Below, piece after piece: positions 18,301 through 26,050 of a DNA stretch of 45,024 nt. Both the position numbers and the translations under genes were made by a program. A model generated the notes under the pieces. It was given only the letters and a program-made list of their open reading frames with translations, searched no databases and had not been told where the DNA came from. Source of the DNA: an uncultured Lachnospiraceae bacterium. Its GTDB lineage: Bacteria; Bacillota; Clostridia; Lachnospirales; Lachnospiraceae. The stretch is taken from the NCBI GenBank assembly GCA_910579685.1, contig CAJTVN010000034.1, positions 1-45,024 on the forward strand. The letters are read 5' to 3'. How positions within the stretch are numbered: position 1 is the first letter of the stretch; every line of letters begins with the position of its first letter.

Positions 18301-21054
18301 ATTTTGTCATCCGGCCTGCGGGACGTGATTGAGATCAGTTCCGCAATTACGGCGGCGAAAGACGGGCACCTTGGCTTTGGCGGCCTGAACGCATGGCAGC
18401 CTCTTGGGATCACGGCCTATGAGGGAGAGCGCATCGTGGTTTACGTCGGGCACAATACGTTGAAGACGGGATCCAATTCCTCCCTGAAGCTGATTGCCAC
18501 GCAGTACCACGCAGAGTCGGGAGCCTTTGCGTCAGATGTCGGTTCCCTGAAAGTCGGACGCAACGAGATCACGATTCCATCCATCCAGAGTCTGGCCTGT
18601 GAGGGCGGCGGAGCGCTTTACATACAATATACGGGCAACAACGAAAACGACAGATATGCGGTGCGCGTAAGCGGAGGCGTAAAGGAGCCGGTGCTTAACC
18701 TGTACGGCGTTTCGGATGAGTCAAAAAGAAAGGCTCTGATTCTTTCCTATGTGAAAGAGCTGGAGGAGCATACGGCGAGCCAGAAGTCGCTCCATGAACA
18801 GGTTCACGAAGCAGCGGGCGAAGGCAACAAAGTGAATCGGGAATATGAGGAGCAAAACTGCATCATCGGCGCAACGGACATTATGCTGGATCGGATGCTC
18901 TTGTCTGTATCCGCACAGCAGATTCTTGCCGGTCTTGGAAGCGGCTCCTCGCAGGAACGGGCGCAGAGGCTTGAAAATTCGCTGCAGGCTATGGAAGACA
19001 TGATGGAGCTGTTCTACCAGCACAAGGGGCTGAGCGATGACGCATCCGCTCCGGCCACGGACCGGATGCCGGCGCAGCATTTGAATATCCGTTACATGAG
19101 AATGTTTGCCGGGGCCTTTATGTATGCTTCCGGAAACCACATTGGAATCGAGTGGGGTTCTGTGCCGGGGCTTGCCGGTGCGGCTCCGGTTGTTTCGGAC
19201 GAGAACGGGAAATATATCAGCGGAAATTATTTTGGCTGGGGAATATCCCATGAGATCGGCCATAATATTAACCAGGGAAGCTATGCCATTGCGGAGGTGA
19301 CCAACAACTACTTTGCGCAGCTGACCCGGTCAAGGGACAGCGACGATACCGTCCGGTTCAAGTATGAGAATGTCTATGAGAAGGTGACGTCCGGTACGGT
19401 GGGAAGGCCCTCCAATGTATTCACGCACCTTGCCATGTACTGGCAGCTTCATCTTGCCTATGACAGGGATTACAACTATAAGACCTATGGCAGCTATCAG
19501 GAGCAGCACGACAGCCTTTTTTATGCAAGGGTGGATTCCTACAGCAGAAACACCGCACTGGCCCCGGGAGGGCTCACGCTGGGAGGCGACGCAGATCAGA
19601 ATATCATGCGTCTTGCCTGTGCGGCGGCACAAAAGGATCTGACGGAATTTTTCACACGCTGGGGCCTGGTACCGGACGGCGATACCATGAGTTATGCCGG
19701 ACAGTTCCCCAAAGAGGAGAGGGCGATTTATTATCTGACGGATGATGCCAGGGTATATGAAATGGAGCACGGCGTCACCGGCTCTGTGAAGGACAGCAAT
19801 GTGATCGGAGCGGACAGCAGCGTCACCGTAAATGAAAAGGTGCCAAACGAAGTGACTGTCTCGATTCAGAATCCGGTCAGTTCGGATGTGATTCTGGGAT
19901 ATGAGATTTCCAGATATTATTATGAAAACGGAAAACCGGTGCGCCAGGTAGTGGGTTTCTCCACACAGCCCGTTTACCGGGATCATGTGACGTCACTCAA
20001 TAACCGGGTTCTGACGTATGAGGTCACGGCCGTTGATAAATATGGTTACCGGTCCAAGGCCGGAAAGATCGGGGATGTGAGGATCTCTCATGACGGAAGC
20101 TATGACAAGTCCCTGTGGACAGTGACCACGAACATGGCTTCGGAGAGTGACAGCAAGGATACGGCGACAGAGGAGGATCCCTGCGATCCACAGACCGTTT
20201 CCGCAATTTACCGGGTGATTGACAATGATTACGGGAATACCTACGAGGGATTTACGGCAAGCAGTGACGCAGTGGTCACGCTCTGTACCAATCAGGCGCT
20301 TGCCGTATGCGGGCTGAAATATACGGTGAAATCCGCAAATGCGATCGGCGCCTATGAGATTCAGGTCAGCATGGACGGAAATAACTGGACAACGGTTAAG
20401 ACGGGTGCCTTCGAGGAACGTAAGGAGAGCCAGATCGTCTACTTCGAGAACAGCGATCGGGATCCCTGGGTATGCACCTATGATGCGGCATACGTAAGGA
20501 TTAAGGCCCTGGGTCAGAACCATATCAGCATAGCGGAGCTTGATCTGCTTGGGCCTGCGGGAGACAGCGTTTCCTTTGGCGTCAAGGAAAATGACACACA
20601 GGGTGCCGTCGGCATTTTGACGAAGGATTATGTCTATGAAGCGGAAGGAGAAAACAGCGTGATTCCGGCAGGCTCCCTGATCTTTACGGGAAGCTACAAG
20701 GGAAATCCCGCCTACAATGTGGTAATGCTCTATGATGAGGAAGGAGCTGTTGTGGGCGGCGTGGACGAAGACGGCGTGCTGATCGCGGATCAGATCATAC
20801 TGGCGAATGTTCCCGAAAACGGGCTGCTTGGCGAGGTGAGCGACGGGATCTGGATTTACTGGATTTCGCCGGTTGACGGCCAGGTGCCTGATCTTGGAGG
20901 AAAGATTGTCCGGGCGCAGCTTTACCGCGTGGATAATGCATTGACAAACGAAGGGCAGAGACTTGTGAGCGATACGGAGCCTTTGCGGATACCGGATAAG
21001 CTGGATGAAATCACGCTTGTCCGGGATTCGGATCATGGCGTGGCCGTGCAGTAG
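15376..21054 (+). CDS. Secreted M60-type metalloprotease (mucinase-like) with dockerin-like segment
   Basis: This is a 1892-residue exported protein. A signal peptide (KRMTAYLISLCLFATCILPARA) is followed by a Ser/Thr/Pro-rich linker (about 55-215) with 12-residue repeats. A dockerin-like pair of calcium loops sits at about 332-382 (GDANGDGQIDENDKN and TDLNRDGKTDLVDLQYY). Two fibronectin type III domains (about 565-745) and a discoidin-like region (about 760-915) come next. The catalytic part has the zinc motif H1292-E-I-G-H1296 with E1307 downstream, the gluzincin pattern HExxHx(8,24)E of Peptidase_M60, a family that includes O-glycoprotein (mucin) proteases. A second discoidin-like domain lies near 1580-1740. 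It has no sortase motif and no membrane anchor. The start follows AAAGGAG; the next gene starts 7 bases after its stop. Confidence 0.9.
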   Translation: MKRMTAYLISLCLFATCILPARAAEAGIIVPQDEVRKETGADAGQNGKTNDDMGMIGQVSSTGSPSVESASPATASPTSETTPGADVSPTSETTPGADVSPTPETTPGADVSPTPETTPGTDTSPTPEGAPGADITPSPAGTSEAQTSPSPAGSPSVESVPSAIPSGSPQAQTSPSPAASPGAESTPSATPTALASPSPTATPDMERQSLADEEWNNETPSENPGGGIEVIVRNTLPIERLSLKVTLEKDNNEVDGRSVELAKNPEKHAVFFDAESGDYRVKVSALGFITYEQEIAVAPGKIQTAEIHTGFVNLEGISYTEDGLHPGVMLIGDANGDGQIDENDKNAIMDAMSGIGNDGLTTDLNRDGKTDLVDLQYYANSRARIKENAVTASSLSGKIAPDAVQVNINGANTQAQGDLDALFSADAGSVKLQRAQGGIISQDTPVEIGFNLQSGEQEGVLVEQIEISMGESGAASGQLTVETEGGKKTIPFVDGRLESLSRMSSEPSGPGTGPLVVYLGKQVAIKKVSIRITKTGGDGTLAEITKVEFLNDMEKRIPEPDMNIPENLKAAGADKAFHLTWDPQVNVTGYEVEISYGGMTETVRTASNRLEVKSFNREKLVNEQSYEVRVRSVNGTWSSPYSDKVLAVPQIADRPDPPDNVKAVGGHRSVTMSWKKMEDTDFYNVFYKEAGTDAFQKIPNIGQNKYVITGLKDETLYEVYVTGVNDLGESNPSLHAEAKTITLKPAKMPNYKLLNESAGDGRVSAHIVSVTHGRGSMESSPLDQDSKSALGTVDKDFGSYYQILDWDDGAEYVAASKGLLFTLDDYYKMSYIAFAEPEDIASYGKVSVYYYDKENPDGVYAQNVSVTQRTDENGRKYYMIKLASPITANKIRLGFARGYGLRNITIAEVNFYHYDSLEDDILALYADDLHTTLRDDVTEATISELQKRLDTVDAKSGEYHPEREMLQRELDNARGILSSGLRDVIEISSAITAAKDGHLGFGGLNAWQPLGITAYEGERIVVYVGHNTLKTGSNSSLKLIATQYHAESGAFASDVGSLKVGRNEITIPSIQSLACEGGGALYIQYTGNNENDRYAVRVSGGVKEPVLNLYGVSDESKRKALILSYVKELEEHTASQKSLHEQVHEAAGEGNKVNREYEEQNCIIGATDIMLDRMLLSVSAQQILAGLGSGSSQERAQRLENSLQAMEDMMELFYQHKGLSDDASAPATDRMPAQHLNIRYMRMFAGAFMYASGNHIGIEWGSVPGLAGAAPVVSDENGKYISGNYFGWGISHEIGHNINQGSYAIAEVTNNYFAQLTRSRDSDDTVRFKYENVYEKVTSGTVGRPSNVFTHLAMYWQLHLAYDRDYNYKTYGSYQEQHDSLFYARVDSYSRNTALAPGGLTLGGDADQNIMRLACAAAQKDLTEFFTRWGLVPDGDTMSYAGQFPKEERAIYYLTDDARVYEMEHGVTGSVKDSNVIGADSSVTVNEKVPNEVTVSIQNPVSSDVILGYEISRYYYENGKPVRQVVGFSTQPVYRDHVTSLNNRVLTYEVTAVDKYGYRSKAGKIGDVRISHDGSYDKSLWTVTTNMASESDSKDTATEEDPCDPQTVSAIYRVIDNDYGNTYEGFTASSDAVVTLCTNQALAVCGLKYTVKSANAIGAYEIQVSMDGNNWTTVKTGAFEERKESQIVYFENSDRDPWVCTYDAAYVRIKALGQNHISIAELDLLGPAGDSVSFGVKENDTQGAVGILTKDYVYEAEGENSVIPAGSLIFTGSYKGNPAYNVVMLYDEEGAVVGGVDEDGVLIADQIILANVPENGLLGEVSDGIWIYWISPVDGQVPDLGGKIVRAQLYRVDNALTNEGQRLVSDTEPLRIPDKLDEITLVRDSDHGVAVQ
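15603..15782 (+). repeat. Tandem 36-base repeat, five units, in the protease linker
   Basis: Units start at 15603, 15639, 15675, 15711 and 15747. Each encodes a variant of P-T-S/P-E-T-T-P-G-A-D-V-S. The first three differ by one base; the last two have drifted. Related, less regular Pro/Ser/Thr repeats continue to about 16000. This is a flexible stalk, probably variable in copy number between strains. Confidence 0.9.
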
Positions 21055-21061
21055 GAAAGGC

Positions 21062-22267
21062 ATGGGTATAAAAGTGAAAAGGATCGGGAATAAACTATAT
21101 ATAGCAGCCGCCATTGCAGGCCTGCTTGTTCCGATGAAGGCCATGGCTGCACAGTGGGACATGGTAACGCTCATCCAGCAGGAAGGCGAGGTTGCCGTAT
21201 CGCTGGACATGAGCGATGCGTTGGAAGAAACGATAACGGCGGTCAGCGTGTCTCTGAAGGTGGAGACAGGAGATGAGGCGGCAGTGGACTTTATCTTTTC
21301 GCCGGAGCTTGGCAATGCGGAATATGGATATAATTATGTGGAAGAAAGTGAAGGAACGGGCAGGCTGGATATCTATGCGGTTACCGGAAGCGGAGTGAGC
21401 CTCTTCGGGGAAGCGGGACTGAATCTGGGAAATGTGAAAGTGACCCCGAAGGATACGTCCCAGGTTATGGACGTGGAAGTCAGTTACCGAGAGGGTTCGT
21501 TTCAGACGGCGAATGCGGCATACGGCGATAAAATACCGGTGGTTGAGCATGTGACGGAGCCTGTGAAGGTGCAGGTCGGAAGCGGGGCGGTCAATGATCC
21601 CGCTCCCGTCCCCACGCCGGGAGAAGGACAGGAGAAGCCGAACCCAGATACCGGGGAAGGCAGCGGCGGTTCCGGAAGCGATAACAGAGACGAGGGACTG
21701 TATGACGAGACCACCCGGTATGAGAATGATCCGGACAGCGCACAGAATATTTCGTCTTCCGTCATAAAAGGCGACGGCAGTCCGGCGGCGCCTGTTGATC
21801 TGAGCAAGGGTCCGGCGGCACAGATTGCCGGGATTGCTCCAAAGCCGGCAGCGCCGGCAAGTGCGGCGGGTCAGATCAAAACAGGCAAAAAAGTCACGGT
21901 CGTTGCACCAAAGGACGGCCTTTCGAGTATTTTTGTCTCAAAAGCGGACGGCACCTCGAAAACGGACGGCACTCTTGTGACAAATCCGAAAGAACAAACG
22001 ACAGAAGGCTTCAAAGAAGCGGACGGGATATCCGAGGAGGAAATCCGGCTGGATCAGGAAAACGGCGGGGTGGAAGGCCGGCAGAAAAAAGAAGGAAACG
22101 GACGGCTGATCCTTGCCGTGTGTGCGGCAGTGGTGATTGTGGCTATCCTGGGCGTCAATCTGTTCCTGTTTCTGAAAAGGCAGAAGCCGGAAAAAAGAAG
22201 GAAGCGGCCAAGAAAGCCCGAGAGGAAGAAGAGGAGACGGAAAAAGAGGCGTCTGCCCAATCATTAA
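21062..22267 (+). CDS. Membrane-anchored surface protein with cohesin-like ectodomain
   Basis: A 401-residue protein with a signal peptide (KLYIAAAIAGLLVPMKAMAA), a beta-rich domain of about 140 residues (about 28-170), a Gly/Pro/Asp-rich linker, and a transmembrane helix near residues 351-370 (LILAVCAAVVIVAILGVNLF). The beta domain has the spacing of a cohesin: alternating strands, AVSVSLKVE, DFIFSPELG, GRLDIYAVTG, NLGNVKV. That call is by eye. It starts 7 bases after the protease whose dockerin-like segment could bind it. The last 30 residues are almost all Lys/Arg; a one-base shift at the A run 22175-22178 would give a mixed Lys/Glu tail ending at 22278, so a frameshift or sequence error is possible. 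ATG follows AGGAAAGG closely. Confidence 0.65.
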   Translation: MGIKVKRIGNKLYIAAAIAGLLVPMKAMAAQWDMVTLIQQEGEVAVSLDMSDALEETITAVSVSLKVETGDEAAVDFIFSPELGNAEYGYNYVEESEGTGRLDIYAVTGSGVSLFGEAGLNLGNVKVTPKDTSQVMDVEVSYREGSFQTANAAYGDKIPVVEHVTEPVKVQVGSGAVNDPAPVPTPGEGQEKPNPDTGEGSGGSGSDNRDEGLYDETTRYENDPDSAQNISSSVIKGDGSPAAPVDLSKGPAAQIAGIAPKPAAPASAAGQIKTGKKVTVVAPKDGLSSIFVSKADGTSKTDGTLVTNPKEQTTEGFKEADGISEEEIRLDQENGGVEGRQKKEGNGRLILAVCAAVVIVAILGVNLFLFLKRQKPEKRRKRPRKPERKKRRRKKRRLPNH

Positions 22268-22283
22268 GATTTTCTTAGGAATG

Positions 22284-22312
22284 TTGAGTTGGGCGTGAAA
22301 ATATGATACAAC
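22284..22312 (+). promoter_or_regulatory. Candidate promoter of the MotA/OmpA-like operon
   Basis: TTGAGT (22284-22289) and TACAAC (22307-22312) are separated by 17 bases, in the 130-base gap before the channel gene. Just downstream TTCCTGT (22323-22329) and ACAGGAA (22341-22347) form an inverted repeat that could be an operator or a leader hairpin. Confidence 0.4.
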
Positions 22313-22397
22313 TGTCTTAGGCTTCCTGTGCATGAAATATACAGGAAAGGGCGTGTCCAAAGAAAAGGAAAAAGACGGATACGGGATAGGAGTATAG

Positions 22398-23561
22398 ATG
22401 AAAAACAGATTTTATTATGTACTGTTTCTGGTATATGTCATTGTGGTGGCCTTTGTCCTTTATGTGAACGGCGTGTTCACCGGGGATGAGGCCTCCCTCA
22501 TGAATCTTACGATTAACGTGGGGTTCCTTGTTATTATCGGCGTGATTTTCGTGATATCCGCAATCAGCTTTGGAAGACTGAACTTTATCACGGACGAGCT
22601 GGAGGAGCTGACCTATCAGCTTCAGAAGGAGTACAAGGAGGCGGGAGGCAAAAACCTCTGGGGAAGCTATCAGGACCGCAGTGATCTTTTTGAGAGCGAG
22701 GAGCTTCGGGCGGCATTTAACAAATACCGTCTGCGGATCAAGAGCCTTACGGCAAAGCGAGGGATTGCGGGGCCCTGTGACCTGGAGGAGTATATCAATG
22801 AGGAGCTATTGGACAGGGCGGGAATGAACTTTTTCAATTCCGGCGTCTCGGGTACGCTTACGGGTCTTGGAATCCTTGGAACGTTCCTGGGGCTTTCCAT
22901 GGGGCTTGGCTCTTTTTCGGGAGACGATATTTACACGATTTCCGACAATGTGGGCCCCCTTCTGTCGGGTATGAAGGTGGCCTTTCACACATCCGTGTAC
23001 GGTATCCTCTTTTCCCTTGTTTTTAATGTGGTTTACCGCAGCATTATGTCGGATGCCTATGAGAAGCTGGAAAATTTCCTTTGTATCTTCCGTCAGACGG
23101 CGCAGCCCCGCTCCATGAAGGAGGATGAAAGCTCTGCGGCCATGGTGGTGTATCAGGCGGGAATGCTGAGCGCCCTGAAACAGATGCTTGAGCTGATGAA
23201 GGGAGAGGCCATGGAGCAGACGGCCGGGGTTGAGCGTATTGTGAACAAATTTACCGAGCGGATGGAGTCATCGCTTGGAGATGATTTTGAAAGGCTTGGA
23301 AATACCCTGAAAAAGGCGGGGGAGGCTCAGAGCGCCAGTGCGGCGAATGCCCGGGAATTGATGGAAGCGGTCACGGCGCTTGTGGAGGTAAACCAAAACG
23401 TGCAGTCGGCTCTTGCAAGGGTGATGGACAGACAGGAAAAATTCGCAGGTGAGCTTCGGGAACAGAAGGAAAAACTGGAAAGCGCCTGCAATGAGATGAG
23501 TGATGAGATTTCCAGCCAGCTGTATGCATTTGACAAGATGAGGAGTCTGTATGAAGAATAG
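22398..23561 (+). CDS. MotA/TolQ/ExbB-family proton channel protein, ZorA-like
   Basis: A 387-residue membrane protein. Two N-terminal helices (about 7-24 and 36-54) precede a cytoplasmic segment. The conserved core follows with helices at about 148-168 (GVSGTLTGLGILGTFLGLS) and about 189-212 (GMKVAFHTSVYGILFSLVF). The rest (about 250-385) is a charged, probably coiled-coil tail. In such families five copies surround two partner subunits and turn ion flow into rotation or force. The long soluble tail and order resemble ZorA of Zorya defence systems more than flagellar MotA. It has an AGGAG ribosome site. The next gene, an OmpA/MotB-like partner, overlaps its end by 11 bases, which supports a stator pair. 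Confidence 0.85.
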   Translation: MKNRFYYVLFLVYVIVVAFVLYVNGVFTGDEASLMNLTINVGFLVIIGVIFVISAISFGRLNFITDELEELTYQLQKEYKEAGGKNLWGSYQDRSDLFESEELRAAFNKYRLRIKSLTAKRGIAGPCDLEEYINEELLDRAGMNFFNSGVSGTLTGLGILGTFLGLSMGLGSFSGDDIYTISDNVGPLLSGMKVAFHTSVYGILFSLVFNVVYRSIMSDAYEKLENFLCIFRQTAQPRSMKEDESSAAMVVYQAGMLSALKQMLELMKGEAMEQTAGVERIVNKFTERMESSLGDDFERLGNTLKKAGEAQSASAANARELMEAVTALVEVNQNVQSALARVMDRQEKFAGELREQKEKLESACNEMSDEISSQLYAFDKMRSLYEE

Positions 23562-24462
23562 ACGGAAAAACAGGGAGGCTTTTGCACAGCACAGCTACTG
23601 GCAGTCCTATTCGGATATGATGGCGGCGCTTCTTTTAATTTTTATTTTGATTATAGCCATAACCCTGGCGATTTATAAACAGAAAACGACAGCGCTTGAA
23701 AAGACGCAGCTTGCGCTGGATCAGGCCAAGGAGCAGCTGAATCTGACCATGGAGGATTTGGAACGTTCCAAGGCGGAAATCGAAAAGTCCAACGAGGAGC
23801 TTGCCTCCTCCCTGGCGGAGCTGCAGCAGGCTTATGAGCAGGCGGCTTTAACCCAGGAGGAGCTGAACAAGGCTTATCTGGAGATTGAGAATGCGCGCAA
23901 CGAGCTGACGGTCACCAAAAATGAACTCCAGGATATTGTGGGAGTGCGTACCGACATTATCGGCGCTTTGCAGAGCGCTTTTAACAATTCCAGCATGAAG
24001 GTGGACGCCCAGACCGGGTCCATTACCTTTTCCTCTGACGTTCTGTTCCGCTACAACAGCGCAACGCTTACCGCAGACAGCAGGAAAACGCTGAAAGAGA
24101 TTATTCCCATGTATCTGGATGTCCTTTTGCAGGATCAGTTCAGGGGATACATTGCGGAGATTATAATCGAGGGCCACACGGACACGGACGGAGGCTATCG
24201 GAGCAATATGGAGTTATCCTATGAGCGTGCCAATGCGGTTGCGGACTTTTGCCTGGACAAAAAGAACGGCCTTAGCGAGACAAAGATCGAACAGCTTCAG
24301 CAGATTCTCACGGTTAACGGCAAGTCCTGGAGCAGTCCCATCTATAAGAGCGGTACGTCCGGTGAAGTGGATATGGCGGCCTCCAGGCGGGTGGAGATCA
24401 AGTTCAGGCTCAAGGAGGATGAAATGATTGAGAAAATTTCCGGGATTTTATCCAGGGAATGA
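23551..24462 (+). CDS. OmpA/MotB-like stator partner, ZorB-like
   Basis: A 303-residue protein with one N-terminal membrane helix (about 22-45). D22 in SYSDMMAALLLIF matches the ion-carrying Asp of MotB-type stators (YxDxMxAL). A coiled coil covers about 46-130. The C-terminal OmpA-like peptidoglycan-binding domain (about 150-298) has EGHTDTDGGYRSNMELSYER and AASRRVEIKF. It should form a complex with the channel protein encoded just upstream and anchor it to the cell wall. GAGGAG precedes the ATG inside the previous gene, so translation is coupled. Flagellar use is unlikely: no flagellar gene is nearby and the tail partner is ZorA-like. Confidence 0.88.
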   Translation: MKNRRKNREAFAQHSYWQSYSDMMAALLLIFILIIAITLAIYKQKTTALEKTQLALDQAKEQLNLTMEDLERSKAEIEKSNEELASSLAELQQAYEQAALTQEELNKAYLEIENARNELTVTKNELQDIVGVRTDIIGALQSAFNNSSMKVDAQTGSITFSSDVLFRYNSATLTADSRKTLKEIIPMYLDVLLQDQFRGYIAEIIIEGHTDTDGGYRSNMELSYERANAVADFCLDKKNGLSETKIEQLQQILTVNGKSWSSPIYKSGTSGEVDMAASRRVEIKFRLKEDEMIEKISGILSRE

Positions 24463-24492
24463 GGTTATATAGCGGCAAAAGGAGGAAGAACT

Positions 24493-24921
24493 ATGGCAAA
24501 ACTTATTATTACGGTGGAAGGCGGAAAGGTAACGCAGACGTTGAACTTTCTTGACAGAAATGTGAAGGATAACCGTTATGTCTATGGGAACGGCAATGAA
24601 TCGGGGATTGTGGATGATCCGGCAAAGATTTATGCGGACATACCGGAAAACTACCGCATTACCGAGTGCTATGAGGAGCTGCGGGAAGCGGTGAATCTGG
24701 GAAAGATCCAGATCACCAGCAGCATGCGGCAGATGAACGAGCTGGAGAAGGAACTGAGCACTTACGAGATCCCCACACCGGAGAGTGAACAGGAGCATGT
24801 AATCACGCTGAATAACAGGGATCTCAGAGAGCTTGCAAAACAGCTCAATCTTCCGCCCCTGAATGGCGACAAGCAGATTGAGGAGGCGGTTAAGGGCCTG
24901 ATATACGGCAAGGAACTGTAA
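24493..24921 (+). CDS. Hypothetical soluble protein of the stator operon
   Basis: A 142-residue protein I do not recognise. It has no signal peptide and no membrane segment, so it is probably cytoplasmic. The N-terminus MAKLIITVEGGKV and the segment RFTYV-like alternation suggest a small beta-rich domain; the middle (about 60-95) is charged and helical (ELREAVNLGKIQ, RQMNELEKELSTYE), and the C-terminus is helical. The ribosome site AAAAGGAGG is strong. It lies 30 bases after the OmpA-like gene and before the deacetylase, so it is probably the cytoplasmic partner or effector of the stator pair. It is not similar to ZorC, ZorD or ZorE as far as I can judge from size and motifs. Confidence 0.7.
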   Translation: MAKLIITVEGGKVTQTLNFLDRNVKDNRYVYGNGNESGIVDDPAKIYADIPENYRITECYEELREAVNLGKIQITSSMRQMNELEKELSTYEIPTPESEQEHVITLNNRDLRELAKQLNLPPLNGDKQIEEAVKGLIYGKEL

Positions 24922-24985
24922 GCGGCAGAAAATGAGAGGCAGAAAAAGCAGAAAAGATAAGGCACATACATATGAAAGAAACACA

Positions 24986-25972
24986 ATGAAAAAGAGAACG
25001 GGCAGGAGCGGATTTGGAATAGCGGTCCTGTCGCTTGCGGTATTTCTTGCGGGGTGCGGGGCAGATCCGTCCGAATCTGACACTGGAGGCCGGGCTGATC
25101 TGACGCTCGAGGTAGTTCCCATACCCACAGGGGAGGAGACTGCGAACGGCGGGGCTGATAACGGGGGCGGCGTGGAGGAAAAAGCGCAGACTTTCGCAGC
25201 TGGCGATTCGGCACAAAAGGACGCCGGTGCAGAGCCCACACAAAAACCAAAGATCCCGCCCCGGGGCGGGGAGCTTGTTCTTGCGTCCGAGGACTGGGGG
25301 CTTTCCTTTGGAGAGCCGCACTCTCAGCCAAGAGGGAATGCCACGGCTCAGGATCTTGCATGGTATGACGCCTATTATGTGGGAGATGCGGATGAGAAGG
25401 TGATCTATCTTACCTTTGACTGCGGATACGAAAACGGCAACACGGACCCGATCCTCACGGCATTGAAGAAGCACGGGGCGAAAGCCACTTTTTTTGTGGT
25501 AGGTCATTTCCTGGAGACGGCTCCTGACCTGGCAAAGCGCATGGTGGAGGAAGGACACGCCGTGGGAAACCACACGTACCATCACCTGGATATGCCCACG
25601 ATTTCCGATCCGGATACCTTCCGAAAGGAGATGGAGGATGTGTCGGAGCTTTTTCTGGAGATTACGGGAACCGAGCTTTCGCCCTGCTATCGCCCGCCCC
25701 AGGGAAAATGCAATACGCAGAATCTTGAGATGGCGCAGGAGCTTGGGTATTGCACGATCTTTTGGAGCCTGGCACATGTGGACTGGGATCAGAACAAACA
25801 GCCAGGCCATGAGGAATCGCTGGCAAAGCTCACGGAGAGGATTCATCCAGGAGCAATCGTGCTTCTCCATAACACGTCGCAGACAAACGGCGAAATTCTG
25901 GACGAGCTTCTCACCAGGTGGGAAGAGATGGGATATGGTTTTGCGCCCCTGTCGGAGTTGACAGGGAAATAG
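24986..25972 (+). CDS. pdaA: PdaA-like polysaccharide deacetylase lipoprotein
   Basis: A 328-residue lipoprotein: signal peptide and lipobox LAGC near residue 22, a low-complexity linker, then WGLSFG and a NodB domain (about 130-325). NodB motifs: TFD145-C146-GYENG, NHTYHH, RPPQGKC, VDWDQN and LLHN. The order and spacing match PdaA, the muramic acid de-N-acetylase that makes muramic delta-lactam in spore cortex. The usual second motif-1 Asp is Asn in PdaA and Cys here. The start at 24986 gives a normal signal peptide; the in-frame ATG at 24932 would add a long basic stretch. Neither has a good ribosome site, so coupling to the upstream gene is likely. It may act on the wall to which the OmpA-like protein binds. 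Confidence 0.85.
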   Translation: MKKRTGRSGFGIAVLSLAVFLAGCGADPSESDTGGRADLTLEVVPIPTGEETANGGADNGGGVEEKAQTFAAGDSAQKDAGAEPTQKPKIPPRGGELVLASEDWGLSFGEPHSQPRGNATAQDLAWYDAYYVGDADEKVIYLTFDCGYENGNTDPILTALKKHGAKATFFVVGHFLETAPDLAKRMVEEGHAVGNHTYHHLDMPTISDPDTFRKEMEDVSELFLEITGTELSPCYRPPQGKCNTQNLEMAQELGYCTIFWSLAHVDWDQNKQPGHEESLAKLTERIHPGAIVLLHNTSQTNGEILDELLTRWEEMGYGFAPLSELTGK

Positions 25973-25974
25973 AC

Positions 25975-26018
25975 AACCCTGCGGCACGGTAAGCTGGTGG
26001 GTCAGAAACCCTGCGGCA
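25975..26018 (+). repeat. Pair of 12-base direct repeats before the GH2 gene
   Basis: AACCCTGCGGCA occurs at 25975-25986 and 26007-26018, start to start 32 bases, in the 78-base gap between the deacetylase stop and the GH2 start. It could be a regulator site (the neighbouring AraC protein is a candidate) or a duplication scar. Confidence 0.6.
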
Positions 26019-26050
26019 TAGCATAGCTGTAGTTATAGGAGGAATGGGGA

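Noticed and set aside
19993..21315. Long minus-strand open frame (440 codons) opposite the protease gene
   Set aside because: It has no ribosome site or recognisable domain and mirrors a strong coding frame on the other strand; similar antisense frames occur opposite pheS, the linker and ligA.
22398..24462. Flagellar motor stator motAB
   Set aside because: No flagellar or chemotaxis gene is near and the channel protein has two extra N-terminal helices and a long C-terminal tail unlike MotA.
22398..24921. Calling the channel/OmpA pair plus third gene a Zorya defence system
   Set aside because: Zorya types need ZorC/ZorD, ZorE or ZorF/ZorG effectors; the third gene is a 142-residue protein without helicase or nuclease motifs, so only the ZorAB-like part is supported.
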